Source: Patescibacteria group bacterium UBA1400
GTDB taxonomy: Bacteria; Patescibacteriota; Microgenomatia; UBA1400
DNA length: 5,678 nucleotides
Assembly: GCA_002305125.1 (NCBI GenBank)
Contig: DBQG01000042.1
Location: 1-5,678 of the forward strand
Reading direction: 5' to 3'
Part shown: in pieces, positions 5,139 to 5,678 of the stretch
How the letters are laid out: each line of letters starts with the position of its first letter
Numbering within the stretch: the stretch's first letter is position 1
Notes under the pieces: generated by a model
The model's database searches: none
Told to the model about the DNA's origin: nothing
The model's input: only the letters and a program-made list of their open reading frames with translations
Position numbers and translations under genes: made by a program

Positions 5139-5678
5139 CTATAAACTTTCCAAGTTACCGCTATTGGTAAATAAGGTAAAGTCAAAAATAGGAGGTACTA
5201 CAGGAATTGTCCGGGAAACAACCACCTTGCCAATCTTATCGCTTGCCTGATTACCCAGATTACCTACAACAGATGTAATTCTATATTGCTGTGTGGCTAA
5301 GGTGCCATTGGTTTCAATCATAACTGTTGTTTCATCATAAAGAGCCTTAACTCTCACCAGTTTGGCATCGGCTGTTAAATTTATCTGCTTGCTGTAGGAA
5401 AAACTCCCTGTTCCCGCTTGGGAAACATCTTCAAAACCATTATTGCGACCAGCTGCTACAGGGTTCACTCCGTATCTTTGCAAATCATAATCGGCTTCAT
5501 AAACCCCAACTTCCAAAGAAGCCTTTATATCTGTTTCTTCTGATTTGGTTGAATCAAGCCAATGAATAGTCATTTGGGTAGCACCGGAGCCGTCAACTAA
5601 AATACTCATAACCTCGTCTTTTGAAATTGTCTGAGAAACGCCATTTTGCAGCTCTTCAACAGTTACCTCTGCCTCAAG
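5139..5678 (-). CDS. Secreted beta-rich protein, probably PilX-like pilus-associated, C-terminal 179 residues
   Basis: The frame is open to the window edge, so the N-terminus (where a prepilin signal would be) is not visible. The Met at 5609 has conserved-looking coding sequence upstream and is probably internal. The visible part has no transmembrane helix and no cysteine. It is rich in Thr, Ser, Asn and Val and reads as alternating beta strands, e.g. ATQMTIHWLDS, KASLEVGVYEA, AKLVRVKALYDETTVMIE and YRITSVVGNLG. The ending TIPVVPPIFDFTLFTNSGNLESL resembles, from memory, the C-terminal pattern of PilX-N-domain pilus proteins in Patescibacteria (P.lP.iFDy.LFs.); no search was done. It lies 50 bp upstream of pilM on the same strand, which supports a pilus link. 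A different secreted or minor-pilin-like protein is possible. Confidence 0.6.
   Translation of the reverse strand, partial: LEAEVTVEELQNGVSQTISKDEVMSILVDGSGATQMTIHWLDSTKSEETDIKASLEVGVYEADYDLQRYGVNPVAAGRNNGFEDVSQAGTGSFSYSKQINLTADAKLVRVKALYDETTVMIETNGTLATQQYRITSVVGNLGNQASDKIGKVVVSRTIPVVPPIFDFTLFTNSGNLESL

Noticed and set aside
5139..5609. PilX-like gene starting at the ATG at 5609
   Set aside because: The frame continues open to base 5678 with similar composition, so the Met is more likely internal.

Overview
This AT-rich window (roughly two-thirds A+T by eye) looks like a chromosomal segment of a Candidate Phyla Radiation (Patescibacteria) bacterium, most plausibly of the Microgenomates type. 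The grounds are very compact genes with overlapping starts and stops, short versions of housekeeping proteins, few Shine-Dalgarno sequences, and a PilM-PilN-PilO set. The lineage is inferred from protein character and gene order, not from a database search. UGA acts as a stop (rpmF and nusB both end on it), so the standard bacterial code fits.

Bases 1-2762 (+ strand) form a housekeeping block: the C-terminal part of recG, a 32-bp tandem duplication across its stop codon, rpmF (L32), nusB, an acyl-carrier-protein-like gene, rnc (RNase III), rpsP (S16) and khpA (KH-domain RNA-binding protein). From rpmF to rnc each gene overlaps the next by 11-17 bp. The order recG / acpP / rnc / rpsP / khpA matches the order of these genes in the Bacillus recG-fapR-plsX-fabD-fabG-acpA-rnc-smc-ftsY-ffh-rpsP-khpA region, but with the fatty-acid and SRP/SMC genes missing. 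The carrier protein has also lost the serine that would carry phosphopantetheine: residue 36 is Lys. The rpsP-khpA spacer consists entirely of five in-phase 11-bp imperfect repeats.

Bases 2763-2814 separate the two convergent blocks and hold only a weak hairpin/T-run.

Bases 2815-5678 (- strand) are a type IV pilus block. In transcription order it holds the C-terminal part of a secreted, beta-rich, probably PilX-like protein, a 50-bp promoter-like spacer, then pilM, pilN and pilO, which are tightly coupled (8-bp overlap, then a 2-bp gap). PilM is the cytoplasmic actin-like ATPase; PilN and PilO are bitopic membrane proteins with coiled coils. Together they form the inner-membrane alignment/assembly platform of a pilus. 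The pilM promoter candidate lies so close to the ATG that the transcript would be leaderless.

The most notable points are the Ser-less carrier protein inside a condensed operon, the 11-bp repeat spacer, the 32-bp duplication at the recG stop, and the leaderless pilM promoter with an overlapping palindrome.
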